Source of the DNA: Paenibacillus qinlingensis
Lineage (GTDB): Bacteria > Bacillota > Bacilli > Paenibacillales > NBRC-103111
Length of the DNA: 64,000 bases
NCBI RefSeq assembly: GCF_013204845.1
Contig: NZ_JABMKY010000017.1
Span: forward strand, 62,001 to 126,000
Reading direction: 5' to 3'
The notes beneath the pieces were generated by a model that did not search any database, had not been told where the DNA came from, and was given only the letters and a program-made list of their open reading frames with translations. The first letter of the stretch is position 1; every line of letters starts with the position of its first letter. Below, piece after piece: positions 26,938 through 36,338 of this stretch. A program made the translations under genes and the position numbers.

Positions 26938-27738
26938 ATGGAAATCAAATTATTTAAAGCATTGTGGGGCATGGAGGGTTCGCTTGAGTCCCAGTTTGAG
27001 CGTATTGCTGGAGCGGGATACGAAGGGATTGAAGCGCCATTGCCGGCACTTGCGGAAGAAGATCAATTCCGGAAACTGCTCAAGAAACATCAATTGGACT
27101 ATATTGCGATGGTATTTACCCAGGGTCCTGATCATGTCGCTTCTTTTGCTGAGCAAGTGGCACGAGCTGTTTCATTTGAACCTATTAGCATTACTTCACA
27201 TAGCGCGAAGGATTCGATGCCCTTTGAAGAGCAAGTCGAATTCTTTCGTCAAGCAGCTGTAATTGAGAAAAAATACGGGATTGCCATCGGCCATGAGACG
27301 CATCGCGGCAGAGCGCTGTATAATCCTTGGGAAACGGGCAGGCTGCTAGATGCCGTTCCTGAGATCAATCTAACAGCTGATTACAGCCACTGGTGCTGTG
27401 TAACTGAGACGACCTTGGAGAGCCAAGAGGAGAATCTGCGTAAATCCTTCTCCCGTGTCCAGCATATTCATGGCCGAGTAGGCTATGCGCAAGGACCTCA
27501 AGTGCCAGATCCAAGAGCGCCAGAATATGCACACGAATTGCAGAGGCACATGAGCTGGTGGGACAGCATCGTGCAAGCGAAGCAGGATGCAGGTATAACA
27601 ACTATCACCTATACACCAGAGTTCGGACCTCCAGGTTATTTGCACACCCTACCGTTTACGAACCAGCCTGTTGCAGATTTATGGGACGTTTGCCTTTGGA
27701 TGGGAAAACATTTCAAAGGACACTATAAGAGTATCTAA
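26938..27738 (+). CDS. Sugar phosphate isomerase/epimerase-like TIM-barrel protein
   Basis: The 266-residue protein starts behind GAGGAGGGC. It has the xylose-isomerase-like fold with GYEGIEAPLP, IAIGHETHRGRALYNPW, LTADYSHWCCV and a HIHGRVGYAQGPQ segment giving a His/Glu/Asp metal pattern. It is distinct from the isomerase-like protein at 15883. Placed at the end of the mannan locus, it may process the released sugar, but the substrate is not evident. Confidence 0.82.
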   Translation: MEIKLFKALWGMEGSLESQFERIAGAGYEGIEAPLPALAEEDQFRKLLKKHQLDYIAMVFTQGPDHVASFAEQVARAVSFEPISITSHSAKDSMPFEEQVEFFRQAAVIEKKYGIAIGHETHRGRALYNPWETGRLLDAVPEINLTADYSHWCCVTETTLESQEENLRKSFSRVQHIHGRVGYAQGPQVPDPRAPEYAHELQRHMSWWDSIVQAKQDAGITTITYTPEFGPPGYLHTLPFTNQPVADLWDVCLWMGKHFKGHYKSI

Positions 27739-27767
27739 TCCAATTACTCTCAGTTGAAGGTATAATC

Positions 27768-29117
27768 ATGCTTAAAAAACTACAGAAAATGCCTGCGTCC
27801 AGACTTATTGTTATCGCTTATCTGATTGGCATCTTCCTTATCGCCATCCTTCTTAAATTACCTATCAGTTTAAAAGCGGGCGCCACAATCTCCTTTGTGG
27901 ACGCCCTCTTTACATCAGCTAGTGCTGTCAGTGTAACGGGGCTGACAACGGTTGGTATCAATGAAACGCTTAGTAGTTTCGGCATTGGCGTACTTATCGT
28001 CGCTTTTCAATTCGGTGGAATCGGTGTCATGACGTTGGGGAGTTTCTATTGGCTCTTGTTCGGGCAGGAAATCGGCTTGCTGCAGCGGAAGATGATTATG
28101 ATTGACCAGAATCGCAACAATTTATCGGGCTTGGTTCAGTTAATGCAGCTAGTGCTGCTCTTTACGCTGATATTAGAGGCGATTAGTACATTGGCATTTG
28201 GCTTCTATTTCTATTTCACAGGTGAATATGAGTCGATTTGGCGTGCCTTGTATTTCGGGATGTTTCATACCATTTCTGCCTTTACGAATGCTGGATTTGA
28301 TCTATTCGGCAACTCGTTGCTGAATTATTCGAGTGATTATTTCGTACAGGCGCTTACGATGTTTTTGATTGTATTAGGTGGGATTGGATTCCCTGTTCTG
28401 GCGGAGTTGCGAGAATATTGGTGGGGAGGTCATAAGAATTTCCGATTCTCCCTTTTTACTAAGCTGACACTCATTACGACATCGGTATTGTTACTGTTCG
28501 GGGCGATCGGCTTCTGGTTGACAGAGCGAACACATGCGCTCTCAGGGATGAGCTGGCATGGGAAAATACTTAGCGCACTCTTCACGTCTGTCACATCTCG
28601 CAGTGCGGGGCTTACAACCATTGATATGTCTACCATAACGGAGGCAAGTCTGCTGCTTGTTTCTATTTTAATGTTTATTGGGGCAAGCCCATCCAGTATG
28701 GGGGGCGGTGTTCGAACAACGACCGTAGCCGTTATTGTACTAGCTCTGATTGCTTATGCGCGCGGGGAAAAAGAACCGAAAGTCTTCGGCCGAATGATAA
28801 GCCAAGAGGACTCACTGAAAAGCTTTGTGTTTTTCCTAACGGGCATTGCATTGCTTCTCGGAGGGATCTTCATTCTGTTGTTAGCAGAGCCGGACCGTTG
28901 GGGAGTATCTGCGATCTTATTCGAGGTGGCGTCAGCATTCGGCACATGCGGTTTATCGACGGGAATTACCGCAGATCTTGGCACCGTTAGCAAAATCTCG
29001 CTCATCGTGCTCATGTTCATCGGACGCATCGGATTGTTTCTATTCTATTCCTTATTTACTAACGGTAAGAAGAAACCGCTAATTCGCTTTCCAGAAGAAA
29101 AGCTAATCATTGGATGA
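27768..29117 (+). CDS. TrkH/KtrB-family potassium channel subunit
   Basis: The 449-residue integral membrane protein contains the four pore repeats of the Trk/Ktr/HKT family: SVTGLTT (near 60), AFTNAGFDL (near 170), SRSAGLTT (near 280) and GTCGLSTG (near 400). These line a K+ pathway. KtrB works with a cytoplasmic RCK protein (KtrA), which is not in this window. It is 30 bases after the isomerase gene but is unrelated to sugar use; a terminator follows. Confidence 0.92.
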   Translation: MLKKLQKMPASRLIVIAYLIGIFLIAILLKLPISLKAGATISFVDALFTSASAVSVTGLTTVGINETLSSFGIGVLIVAFQFGGIGVMTLGSFYWLLFGQEIGLLQRKMIMIDQNRNNLSGLVQLMQLVLLFTLILEAISTLAFGFYFYFTGEYESIWRALYFGMFHTISAFTNAGFDLFGNSLLNYSSDYFVQALTMFLIVLGGIGFPVLAELREYWWGGHKNFRFSLFTKLTLITTSVLLLFGAIGFWLTERTHALSGMSWHGKILSALFTSVTSRSAGLTTIDMSTITEASLLLVSILMFIGASPSSMGGGVRTTTVAVIVLALIAYARGEKEPKVFGRMISQEDSLKSFVFFLTGIALLLGGIFILLLAEPDRWGVSAILFEVASAFGTCGLSTGITADLGTVSKISLIVLMFIGRIGLFLFYSLFTNGKKKPLIRFPEEKLIIG

Positions 29118-29140
29118 TCACTCAAGCAACCAAACACAGT

Positions 29141-29174
29141 AACCGGGGTAGATCATCGATCTATCTCGGTTTTT
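29141..29174 (+). terminator. Hairpin terminator after the K+ transporter
   Basis: AACCGGGGTAGAT pairs with ATCTATCTCGGTT (two G-T pairs) and runs into TTT. Confidence 0.75.
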
Positions 29175-29294
29175 CATTTGCGATCAAGTCATCTTAATCG
29201 GACATTTTGAGTCTGGCGCCTTAAGTACTGGATATTTCAAACCATTTCTGTAGATTAGCTAATAGGAAAGATCAGGAACTTTCCCCTATACTAA

Positions 29295-29309
29295 TTGTAA
29301 GCGTTTTAT
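29295..29309 (+). promoter_or_regulatory. cre-like element before the sulfatase
   Basis: TTGTAAGCGTTTTAT sits two bases after a possible -10 (TATACT, 29287-29292). It shares 14 bases with the element at 19720 and has one mismatch to the cre consensus. Confidence 0.5.
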
Positions 29310-29329
29310 CCGAAAAGGGGGATTTACTT

Positions 29330-30790
29330 TTGAGCCAACGCCCGAACATTCTATTTGTCACAACTGACCAGCAACGCTTCGATTGCCTCGGGATTGCTGA
29401 CTCCATGCATCCTGTGATGACGCCACACTTGGATCAACTGGCGTGCGAAGGGATACGTTTCACAAGCGCGTATTCCGATTGTCCGCTTTGCATCCCATCG
29501 AGGACGTCGATGATGACAGGCCAAGCTGCTTACCATCATGGTGTAGCCAAGAACGGAGAGTTTCGTATCCCCGAGGATTCGAAAATGACCATGCCTGGCA
29601 GGTTGAGCAACGCAGGCTATCAAACGCATGCTGCCGGCAAGATGCAGTTTATTCCGCCAAGGAATCGAAATGGATTTGAACGGATGAGACTCGTTCCTGA
29701 GGATTATGTGAACTTCCTTGAAACCACGGAATATCGAGGATTATATCGTGGGCATGGTATTGGTGGAAACGAAGTATATCCGGTGTATAATCCGGTTCCC
29801 ATTCGATATTCATCTACGCATTGGACAGTGAATGAATCGATCGACTTTTTGCGTCAGCGTGATTCAGAGAAGCCTTTCTTTCTATGGACCAGCTTCGAAG
29901 CGCCGCATCCGCCTTACGACCCGCCGGAATCCTTTGTCAGACTCTATGATGGTGTGAACATTTCGTCGCCGGTAGCTGCAGATTGGAACACCTCGGAGGA
30001 GCTTCCTGAATGGGTTCGTACGAGGAAGAAGAGTCACAAATTAGATGTCTTACCTCCACACATTGTAAGTATGGCAAGGAAGCATTATTACGCGCAACTG
30101 ACTCATATCGATTACGAGCTAGGACGATTATTTGGTGAACTAAAAAGCCAGCACCTTTGGGATAACACAGTTGTTATCTTCACTTCAGATCATGGAGAGA
30201 TGCTAGGGGATCACGGGTTATTTCACAAAACATGCTTCTATGAACCATCGTCCAAAGTTCCCTTCCTTCTGAAGCCGCCGAAAGATTGGCAGGGAGCCCT
30301 AACTGCTTCGACGGTAAGCGCTGCACCTATCATACTGGCTGATATTTACCCCACTGTGCTTGATTTTGCTGGATGCCTACAGGAGGATGACCAGAAAAGA
30401 GACGGTCGCAGCTTGCTGAATTTGACTGCATTATCCGAGGATCGCCCGTGGATTTATGGTTATATGAATGATCTGGATGGCTTGTATATGGTAACGAACG
30501 GTGAGTGGAAATATCTCTATTATGTCTGCGGGGGGAGTGAGCAGTTGTTCAACCTAGCACAGGATCCAGAAGAAAGGAATGACCTTAGTCAGGATTCAAG
30601 TGCTAGAAATCGCGATATGCTAGACACGTTGAGAACGCTGTTAACGACGAAGTTTCCTGATTTGCTCGCCGCCGATGCAGATGAAACAGGGATGCTCTTC
30701 CATACACGCCCCAAACTAACAGATGAGCAATTGAAAGCGACGAATCCTTTTGCCTGGCGAGGTCCAATTCGTTACGGCGGTCAGTGGTAG
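29330..30790 (+). CDS. Sulfatase of the arylsulfatase/alkaline phosphatase superfamily
   Basis: The 486-residue protein starts at TTG 29330 behind AAAAGGGGG. The sulfatase signature is C54-I-P-S-R58, where Cys54 would be converted to formylglycine; D13-Q-Q and the later TSDHGEMLGDHG carry metal-binding Asp/His residues. There is no signal peptide, so it acts in the cytoplasm on small sulfated sugars or perhaps other sulfate or phosphate esters. No maturation enzyme is encoded nearby. It is followed by an aldo/keto reductase and a creatininase-family gene that may form a short pathway with it. Confidence 0.9.
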   Translation: MSQRPNILFVTTDQQRFDCLGIADSMHPVMTPHLDQLACEGIRFTSAYSDCPLCIPSRTSMMTGQAAYHHGVAKNGEFRIPEDSKMTMPGRLSNAGYQTHAAGKMQFIPPRNRNGFERMRLVPEDYVNFLETTEYRGLYRGHGIGGNEVYPVYNPVPIRYSSTHWTVNESIDFLRQRDSEKPFFLWTSFEAPHPPYDPPESFVRLYDGVNISSPVAADWNTSEELPEWVRTRKKSHKLDVLPPHIVSMARKHYYAQLTHIDYELGRLFGELKSQHLWDNTVVIFTSDHGEMLGDHGLFHKTCFYEPSSKVPFLLKPPKDWQGALTASTVSAAPIILADIYPTVLDFAGCLQEDDQKRDGRSLLNLTALSEDRPWIYGYMNDLDGLYMVTNGEWKYLYYVCGGSEQLFNLAQDPEERNDLSQDSSARNRDMLDTLRTLLTTKFPDLLAADADETGMLFHTRPKLTDEQLKATNPFAWRGPIRYGGQW

Positions 30791-30925
30791 TCAGAAGCAT
30801 TAGAGTGTTTTTGGATACAACTTTGTTGTTTTTGGATAAATACTTGCCTTCTCCTGCTCGGTATAATGGGATTTATTCAGTATAAAGATCCCTGACTATT
30901 CGGGTAAGAGGAGGCAAATATAACG

Positions 30926-31906
30926 ATGCAATATACGAGTTTTGCGGGTTCAACCGATCCAGTTTCACGTCTTGGCTTCGGTGCAATGGGCCTAGGCGGG
31001 TCATTCGGTACATATGATGAAGCGTATTTGATTCAATCTGTGCTGCATAGCCTAGAGCAAGGAGTCACTTTAATAGATACGGCGCGAGCTTACGGAGAAT
31101 CGGAACGGATTGTCGGTCTTGCATTGAAAGAGTGGCGGGGGGAGCGTCCTTTTGTTGCCTCGAAAATACAATCTTTAGGCCCAGGATCGATAGGCTGGGG
31201 AACGCATATTCCTGTTGAAACCGCGTATCCGCAAGGCTGGCTGCGTGAAAGCACGGAAATCTCTCTCAAGCAGCTAGGGCTTGATACGATTGATCTAATG
31301 CAACTCCATCAATATTGGCCACAGTGGGACAAGAAGGACTACTGGATGGAAGAATTGCTTCGTCTCAAAGAAGAAGGGAAAATTCGATACATCGGAATTT
31401 CGATCCCCGATCAACGTCACGATATAGCGCTGACGCTTGTACAAAGCGGGAAAATCGATGCTGTGCAGACGGTATTCAACATTTTCGATCCGCTGCCGCT
31501 TGATTGTTTAATCCCATTCTGTGAGGAGCACCAAGTGGCTTTCCTTGCACGTTGTGTCATGGATGAGGGCGGACTAACAGGTTTCTTAACGAAGGAAACA
31601 CAATTTGAGAGCACGGATTATAGAAAATCTTACTTTGACTATGTGCCGCGCGAGATGTATATCGAACGGGTCGATCGTTTGCGCAAGTTTATTCCGGATT
31701 ATGCAGATAGTCTTGCTGAGTTAGCCATCAAATTTGTCTTGAAGCATCCTGCTGTGACAACTGCGCTTGTATCTATGCACGTGCAGGAGCAAGCCACGCA
31801 GAACATCGCTGCACTTGCGAAAGATCCGCTTCCAGATGATGTGTTCGAAGAAATACGTAGATACCATCGTTGGGTGCGTAACTTCTATGACACGAAGTTC
31901 TGGTAA
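30926..31906 (+). CDS. Aldo/keto reductase
   Basis: The 326-residue NADPH-dependent TIM-barrel oxidoreductase starts behind AAGAGGAGGC. DTARAYGESE carries the catalytic Asp and Tyr, ASKIQS the Lys, and MQLHQYWP the His. The C-terminal ALVSMHVQEQATQNI fits the cofactor-binding region. It probably reduces a sugar aldehyde or ketone. It is four bases before the creatininase-like gene, so the two are cotranscribed. Confidence 0.9.
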   Translation: MQYTSFAGSTDPVSRLGFGAMGLGGSFGTYDEAYLIQSVLHSLEQGVTLIDTARAYGESERIVGLALKEWRGERPFVASKIQSLGPGSIGWGTHIPVETAYPQGWLRESTEISLKQLGLDTIDLMQLHQYWPQWDKKDYWMEELLRLKEEGKIRYIGISIPDQRHDIALTLVQSGKIDAVQTVFNIFDPLPLDCLIPFCEEHQVAFLARCVMDEGGLTGFLTKETQFESTDYRKSYFDYVPREMYIERVDRLRKFIPDYADSLAELAIKFVLKHPAVTTALVSMHVQEQATQNIAALAKDPLPDDVFEEIRRYHRWVRNFYDTKFW

Positions 31907-31910
31907 GCCG

Positions 31911-32780
31911 ATGAAAGTATTGTGGTCAGAGCTTCTGCCCTATGAGTTTAAGGAAAGGCTATCCGCCTGCCCGGTCGTTTATCTTCCGCTAGGGATTTGC
32001 GAGCCGCATGGGCAAATTAGTGCCTTTGGATTGGACACGCTGAAGGCAGAGTGGCTTTGTGTGGAAGCGGCGAAGCGAGTCGGAGGCATTGTAGCTCCCT
32101 CACTGGGCTATCACATCCACGAGTCAGGCTATCATGCACGGTGGCTGGAGGAAGTCGTCGGCGAAGAACAAGCGCATATGACCGGTATGCCGCCGCATGT
32201 GTTGCTGCACTTCTTCTTGTATCAACTGCGAGCTTTCGTGGGAGCGGGTTTTCAATCCATTGTAATCTTAACCGGACATGGTGGCGGGAATGAGCTCGAC
32301 TTGCGACGAGTAAGTGATGCGTTCTCCCGCGAGACTGGAGTAGCGATTATAGTCAGCACGGATGCTCAGCTTGTCCGAGATCAGTATCAGGGAGATCACG
32401 CAGGTCGGTATGAGATATCTCAGCTCATGTTCCTACGTCCCGAGCTGATCGATTTCTCTCAGTTATGGCGGCAAACGGAAGTAGGGGCAGGCGGCCGATT
32501 AGCGCTTGGCGAAGATGCCACGGAGGCGAGTGGTGAACAAGGTGCCCGTATCATGGAGGCATGTTTGGCTCAGTTGTGCGAAGTTGTAACGAAGCAATCA
32601 GCATCTGTGCAACATAAGGAAAACTTGATAAAGCCACGTTTACTCTCTTATGAAGAAACAGAAAATATATGGCAGCAGGCCAAATTCATGGGACCTTGGA
32701 ACACGTCCCTTCCACACGCGGATCAGAAGACGGTGTCAGAAACGTCCCAATGGAAATTTTTTGAATATCATAAGTTATAA
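31911..32780 (+). CDS. Creatininase/creatinine amidohydrolase family protein
   Basis: The 289-residue protein starts at ATG 31911, four bases after the reductase stop; the frame is open further upstream inside that gene but has no start signals. Family motifs are PLGICEPHGQ, GLDTLKAEW, TGHGGGNELDL and GDHAGRYEISQLM, giving the dinuclear-metal His/Asp/Glu set. Members hydrolyse cyclic amides or act on small cyclic metabolites. The role here is unknown; its neighbours suggest a small-molecule step linked to sugar use. A terminator follows. Confidence 0.85.
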   Translation: MKVLWSELLPYEFKERLSACPVVYLPLGICEPHGQISAFGLDTLKAEWLCVEAAKRVGGIVAPSLGYHIHESGYHARWLEEVVGEEQAHMTGMPPHVLLHFFLYQLRAFVGAGFQSIVILTGHGGGNELDLRRVSDAFSRETGVAIIVSTDAQLVRDQYQGDHAGRYEISQLMFLRPELIDFSQLWRQTEVGAGGRLALGEDATEASGEQGARIMEACLAQLCEVVTKQSASVQHKENLIKPRLLSYEETENIWQQAKFMGPWNTSLPHADQKTVSETSQWKFFEYHKL

Positions 32781-32799
32781 GATGTTATAATAAGATAAA

Positions 32800-32835
32800 A
32801 CGCAGCCGAGGATTGTCCTGTGGCTGTTTTTCTTT
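32800..32835 (+). terminator. Rho-independent terminator
   Basis: The stem ACAGCC-type CAGCC / GGCTG is extended by an inner GGA / TCC pairing and is followed by TTTTTCTTTT. Confidence 0.75.
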
Positions 32836-32969
32836 TGAATTCTGGGGGATTTTGACTACTAAAGTCGAATTCACAAATAATTTACCCAGGAAAGTGAAAC
32901 GTGATTGAATTTCATGCGTATCAGATAAGGGAGTTCACTAAAACAGGTAAGCGAAGGGAGGTGACCTCG

Positions 32970-33569
32970 TTGACAATCAGTTTAGTCAAAGGTCAAAAGA
33001 TTGATTTAACAAAAGGTAACGCAGGTCTTTCTAAAATTGTGGTTGGATTGGGTTGGGATCCTGCCGTAGTTGAGAAAAAGGGGTTCTTCGGCTCGAAGAA
33101 ATCGGCAGTTGAGATCGATTGTGACGCTTCCGTAATCCTATTGGATGAAAAGGGAAGAATAACGAATCAGAAACATGTGATTTATTTTGCTAATCTACAA
33201 AGCCCTGATGGTTCAGTTGTTCATTCTGGTGACAACCGTACCGGAGATGGCGATGGTGACGATGAGACGATTTCTATTAATTTAGGACAAGTTCCCACGG
33301 ATGTAAGTAAAATCGCATTCGTCGTGAATATTTATGACTGTGTGAATAGAAAGCAAGATTTCGGTCTCATTCAATCCGCTTATATCCGTGTATTGAATGG
33401 TTCTAATCAACAAGAGTTGGTTAAGTTTAACTTAACGGATGACTACTCAGGCAAATCATCGCTTATTGTTGGTGAAATCTACCGACATGGCGGCGAATGG
33501 AAATTCAGTGCAATTGGTGAAGGAAGTACAGATACAACTATTGGACAATTGGTCAAAAGATATCAATAA
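32970..33569 (+). CDS. TerD-family stress protein, divergent copy
   Basis: The 199-residue protein starts at TTG 32970 behind GAAGGGAGGTG; an in-frame start at 32901 lacks a site. It has the TerD double-sandwich with GDNRTGDGDGDDE, the Ca2+-binding loop, and an ending GEIYRHGGEWKFSAIGEG. Compared with its neighbour it carries an insertion (EKKGFFGSKKSA) between the first Ca loop strands. TerD proteins bind Ca2+ and act in tellurite, oxidative and envelope stress responses. It starts a Ter island. Confidence 0.93.
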   Translation: MTISLVKGQKIDLTKGNAGLSKIVVGLGWDPAVVEKKGFFGSKKSAVEIDCDASVILLDEKGRITNQKHVIYFANLQSPDGSVVHSGDNRTGDGDGDDETISINLGQVPTDVSKIAFVVNIYDCVNRKQDFGLIQSAYIRVLNGSNQQELVKFNLTDDYSGKSSLIVGEIYRHGGEWKFSAIGEGSTDTTIGQLVKRYQ

Positions 33570-33607
33570 TGGCACAGCCAAATCCCATATAAAGAGAGGT
33601 ATTTCAC

Positions 33608-34189
33608 ATGTCAATTTCATTATCTAAAGGTCAGAAAGTCGATTTAACGAAAACAAACCCAGGTTTGACGAAAGTTCTTGTTGGCCTAGGATGGGATACG
33701 AACAAATATGATGGCGGTAAAGATTTCGATTTGGATGCTTCCATTTTTGCAGCAAATGCTGCTGGTAAAGTTGGCAACGAATCCGATTTCATTTTCTACA
33801 ACAACACCAAAAATGCGAATGGTTCTATCGAGCATAAAGGTGACAATCGTACAGGCGTAGGCGATGGCGATGATGAAGTTATCTCCATTGATCTTAGCGC
33901 AGTACCTGCGGAAACAGAGAAAATTGCATTCTGCATTACGATTCATGATGCGGAAGCAAGAGCGCAAAACTTTGGACAAGTTTCCAATGCTTATGTGCGT
34001 GTACTAAACGAAGGATCTGGCGCGGAATTAATTCGTTTCGATCTTGGCGAGGATTTCTCCGTTGAAACAGGTGTTGTTATCGGTGAGCTTTACCGTAATA
34101 ACGGTGAGTGGAAATTTAGCGCAATTGGTAGCGGTTATAAAGACGGACTTGCAGGCTTGGCACGCGATTATGGTTTACAAACTTCCTAA
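33608..34189 (+). CDS. TerD-family stress protein
   Basis: The 193-residue protein is a canonical TerD (MSISLSKGQKVDLTKTNPG, FDLDASIF, GDNRTGVGDGDDE, GELYRNNGEWKFSAIGSGY). It is about half identical by eye to the copy 38 bases upstream, an apparent tandem duplication. An AAGAGAGG site precedes the ATG. The Asp-rich loops bind Ca2+. It is soluble and cytoplasmic. Confidence 0.95.
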   Translation: MSISLSKGQKVDLTKTNPGLTKVLVGLGWDTNKYDGGKDFDLDASIFAANAAGKVGNESDFIFYNNTKNANGSIEHKGDNRTGVGDGDDEVISIDLSAVPAETEKIAFCITIHDAEARAQNFGQVSNAYVRVLNEGSGAELIRFDLGEDFSVETGVVIGELYRNNGEWKFSAIGSGYKDGLAGLARDYGLQTS

Positions 34190-34207
34190 TAGGAAGTTTA
34201 ATGTAAT

Positions 34208-34240
34208 AAGGTGGTGCTTTCTGGAGCATCACCTTCTCTA
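34208..34240 (+). terminator. Hairpin terminator after the terD pair
   Basis: AAGGTGGTGCT pairs with AGCATCACCTT (one G-T pair), followed by a CT-rich tail. The T run is weak, so read-through to terC is possible. Confidence 0.55.
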
Positions 34241-34409
34241 CTCTTCTTAATCAATTCAACTCGAGAAATGGTGTTCACTTGACCAGCTTTGTTGCGTTAT
34301 GGATTGGAATTCAATGATCCGAGTAGACGAATCGTGTAATCGGTGAATGAGATAGATGAGGTTAGATCGCGCTAGGATGAATAGCAATTAAAACAGGGGG
34401 TCCATCTTA

Positions 34410-35153
34410 ATGTCAGACTTTTTCCAAAGCTTTGTAGATAATTTTATGAATTTCTTTAGTTGGGACGTGCTCTCAGCAACACTAACTGATCCTGTAAACT
34501 GGGGGATTATTGGTACACTTGTCCTTCTCGAAGGATTGCTTTCTGCAGATAATGCGTTAGTACTTGCTGTAATGGTTAAGCATTTGCCGAAGGAACAGCA
34601 GAAGCGAGCTTTATTTTATGGTTTATTAGGAGCCTACATATTTAGGTTTATCGCCATTGGTGTAGGTACGTTCTTAGTACAGATTACCTGGATTAAGGTA
34701 GCCGGTGGGGCGTATCTCCTTTGGATTGCTTATAGTAATCTCTTTAAGAAGAAACACGACGATGGTGGGGAAGTCAAGAATAAAGGTCTTTCCTTCTGGC
34801 GTACGGTTCTTGCGGTAGAAATCATGGATATCGCATTCAGTGTCGATAGTGTTCTTGCAGCATTTGGTGTGAGCGACAAGGTGTGGGTATTGTTCTTGGG
34901 TGGTATCTTAGGCGTCCTCATGATGAGAGGCGTGGCGCAAGTCTTCTTGAAGCTCATTGACAAGATCCCGGAACTGGAGAAAACAGCGTTTATCTTAATT
35001 ATCGTCATCGGTCTTAAAATGATTGCTGGAGCATTCGGTTTCCACATCTCACACGTGATCTTCTTCTCCGTCATTATTGTTTTGTTCGGTGGAACGATCA
35101 TTCTAAGCATGCTTCGTAAAAAGGACAAGCCTGGATCCGTGAAAGAATCTTAA
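34410..35153 (+). CDS. TerC-family membrane protein (YkoY/YceF type)
   Basis: The 247-residue protein has about seven membrane helices. The signature acids are in LEGLLSADNALVLAVM and VEIMDIAFSVDSVLAAFGVS, typical of metal-handling TerC proteins. Relatives in Bacillus export or supply Mn2+ to extracytoplasmic enzymes. It lies between the terD genes and the Ter-linked biosynthetic operon, the usual order in such islands. I looked for a yybP-ykoY riboswitch upstream and did not see one. Confidence 0.92.
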   Translation: MSDFFQSFVDNFMNFFSWDVLSATLTDPVNWGIIGTLVLLEGLLSADNALVLAVMVKHLPKEQQKRALFYGLLGAYIFRFIAIGVGTFLVQITWIKVAGGAYLLWIAYSNLFKKKHDDGGEVKNKGLSFWRTVLAVEIMDIAFSVDSVLAAFGVSDKVWVLFLGGILGVLMMRGVAQVFLKLIDKIPELEKTAFILIIVIGLKMIAGAFGFHISHVIFFSVIIVLFGGTIILSMLRKKDKPGSVKES

Positions 35154-35180
35154 GTTTATTTATACGTGTAACCAATGGGC

Positions 35181-35208
35181 AATCCCTCCGCTAAGGAGGG
35201 ATTTGTTT
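35181..35208 (+). terminator. Hairpin terminator between terC and the biosynthetic operon
   Basis: AATCCCTCC / GGAGGGATT with a 5-base loop and a TTGTTT tail. Confidence 0.75.
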
Positions 35209-35234
35209 ATTGAAATAAAGAGGGAGGAATCGGC

Positions 35235-36338
35235 ATGCGATATTTCAATTATTTAACCGCGGATGAAGAGAAAGCTTTATTTTATTTACCGCCGAATTCC
35301 TTCCATAATCATTCGCACAAAGACATTTTAGCTCATTCTGTCGGCGCTGCTCTATACATGCCAGCGACCCGACGTACGTTCGCAGAAGATATTGCTTTTG
35401 GTAAAATCGAAGGGTTGGTGTCCGTAGTCCTTGATCTGGAGGATGCTGTAGGTGATAACGAAGTGCATGCTGCAGAAGAATCGCTTATTGGGCAAATGAA
35501 TCAGATCGCTCATTGGATGGAAGTAGGCATTGTAAGTGCAGAGAATCTGCCGCTGATATTCATTCGTGTGAGAAGTGTAAATCAATTGAATTATGTGCTA
35601 GAGAGATTGGAAGAGAATGTAGCTCTACTAACGGGCATTGTGTTCCCGAAATTTACTGTGGAAAATGGCGAGGATTATTTTCAAATTCTAGAAAATTACA
35701 ATGATGAGAAATCGGCATCTGCACCAATTTTATATGGATTACCGATTCTGGAATCTGCCTCGATTATTTATAAAGAAAGCCGCACTTTTACCTTACTGAC
35801 GATTAACGAAATTATAACCAATTTTAAGGATTTGGTCTTGAACATCCGGATTGGCGCTACTGACTTCTCAAGCTTATTTGGGCTGAGACGAAGTCCGGAC
35901 AGAACGATTTATGACATTGCTCCGATACGGGATTGTGTTGCGGATATTATTAATATATTTGGTCGTATGGAAGCTTCTAACGTGATTTCTGGACCTGTTT
36001 GGGAATATTTCCCGACGAAGGGACTCCTACATGAAGTGATGCTGGATAAAGAGAATGGCTTGATCGGCAAAACGATTATTCATCCTACGCATATTAAGCC
36101 GGTGCAAACTCTGTATGCGGTCACACATGAAGAATATACGGATGCAATAAGTATTCTGAAGAACAGTCATGGCGACCTTGGGGTTATGAAGAGTGTCTAC
36201 GGCAATAAAATGAATGAATTCAAACCCCATTTCAATTGGGCGAAACGTATTCTTTTACGATCACAAGTTTATGGGGTGCTGCATGAACAACAAACCTTTG
36301 ATGGATTACTCACTAGGCCAAACCGAGCGTACGTATAA
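35235..36338 (+). CDS. HpcH/HpaI-CitE-like aldolase/lyase of Ter biosynthetic cluster
   Basis: The 367-residue protein starts behind GAGGGAGGA. LVSVVLDLEDAVGD holds the metal-coordinating acid of the CitE/HpcH barrel, and LIFIRVRSVNQL, VFPKFTVENGE and NIRIGATDFSSLFGLRR continue the barrel pattern. Published comparative analysis of Ter systems placed a CitE-like enzyme with two phosphoribosyltransferases, a HAD phosphatase and an ATP-grasp enzyme as a pathway to a nucleoside-like product. All these are present here in order. It may supply or condense the acyl part. The next gene overlaps its end by 56 bases. Confidence 0.85.
   Translation: MRYFNYLTADEEKALFYLPPNSFHNHSHKDILAHSVGAALYMPATRRTFAEDIAFGKIEGLVSVVLDLEDAVGDNEVHAAEESLIGQMNQIAHWMEVGIVSAENLPLIFIRVRSVNQLNYVLERLEENVALLTGIVFPKFTVENGEDYFQILENYNDEKSASAPILYGLPILESASIIYKESRTFTLLTINEIITNFKDLVLNIRIGATDFSSLFGLRRSPDRTIYDIAPIRDCVADIINIFGRMEASNVISGPVWEYFPTKGLLHEVMLDKENGLIGKTIIHPTHIKPVQTLYAVTHEEYTDAISILKNSHGDLGVMKSVYGNKMNEFKPHFNWAKRILLRSQVYGVLHEQQTFDGLLTRPNRAYV

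Noticed and set aside
34241..34409. Possible Mn2+ riboswitch (yybP-ykoY) before terC
   Set aside because: The conserved GGGGAGUA-type block and the paired core are not visible.
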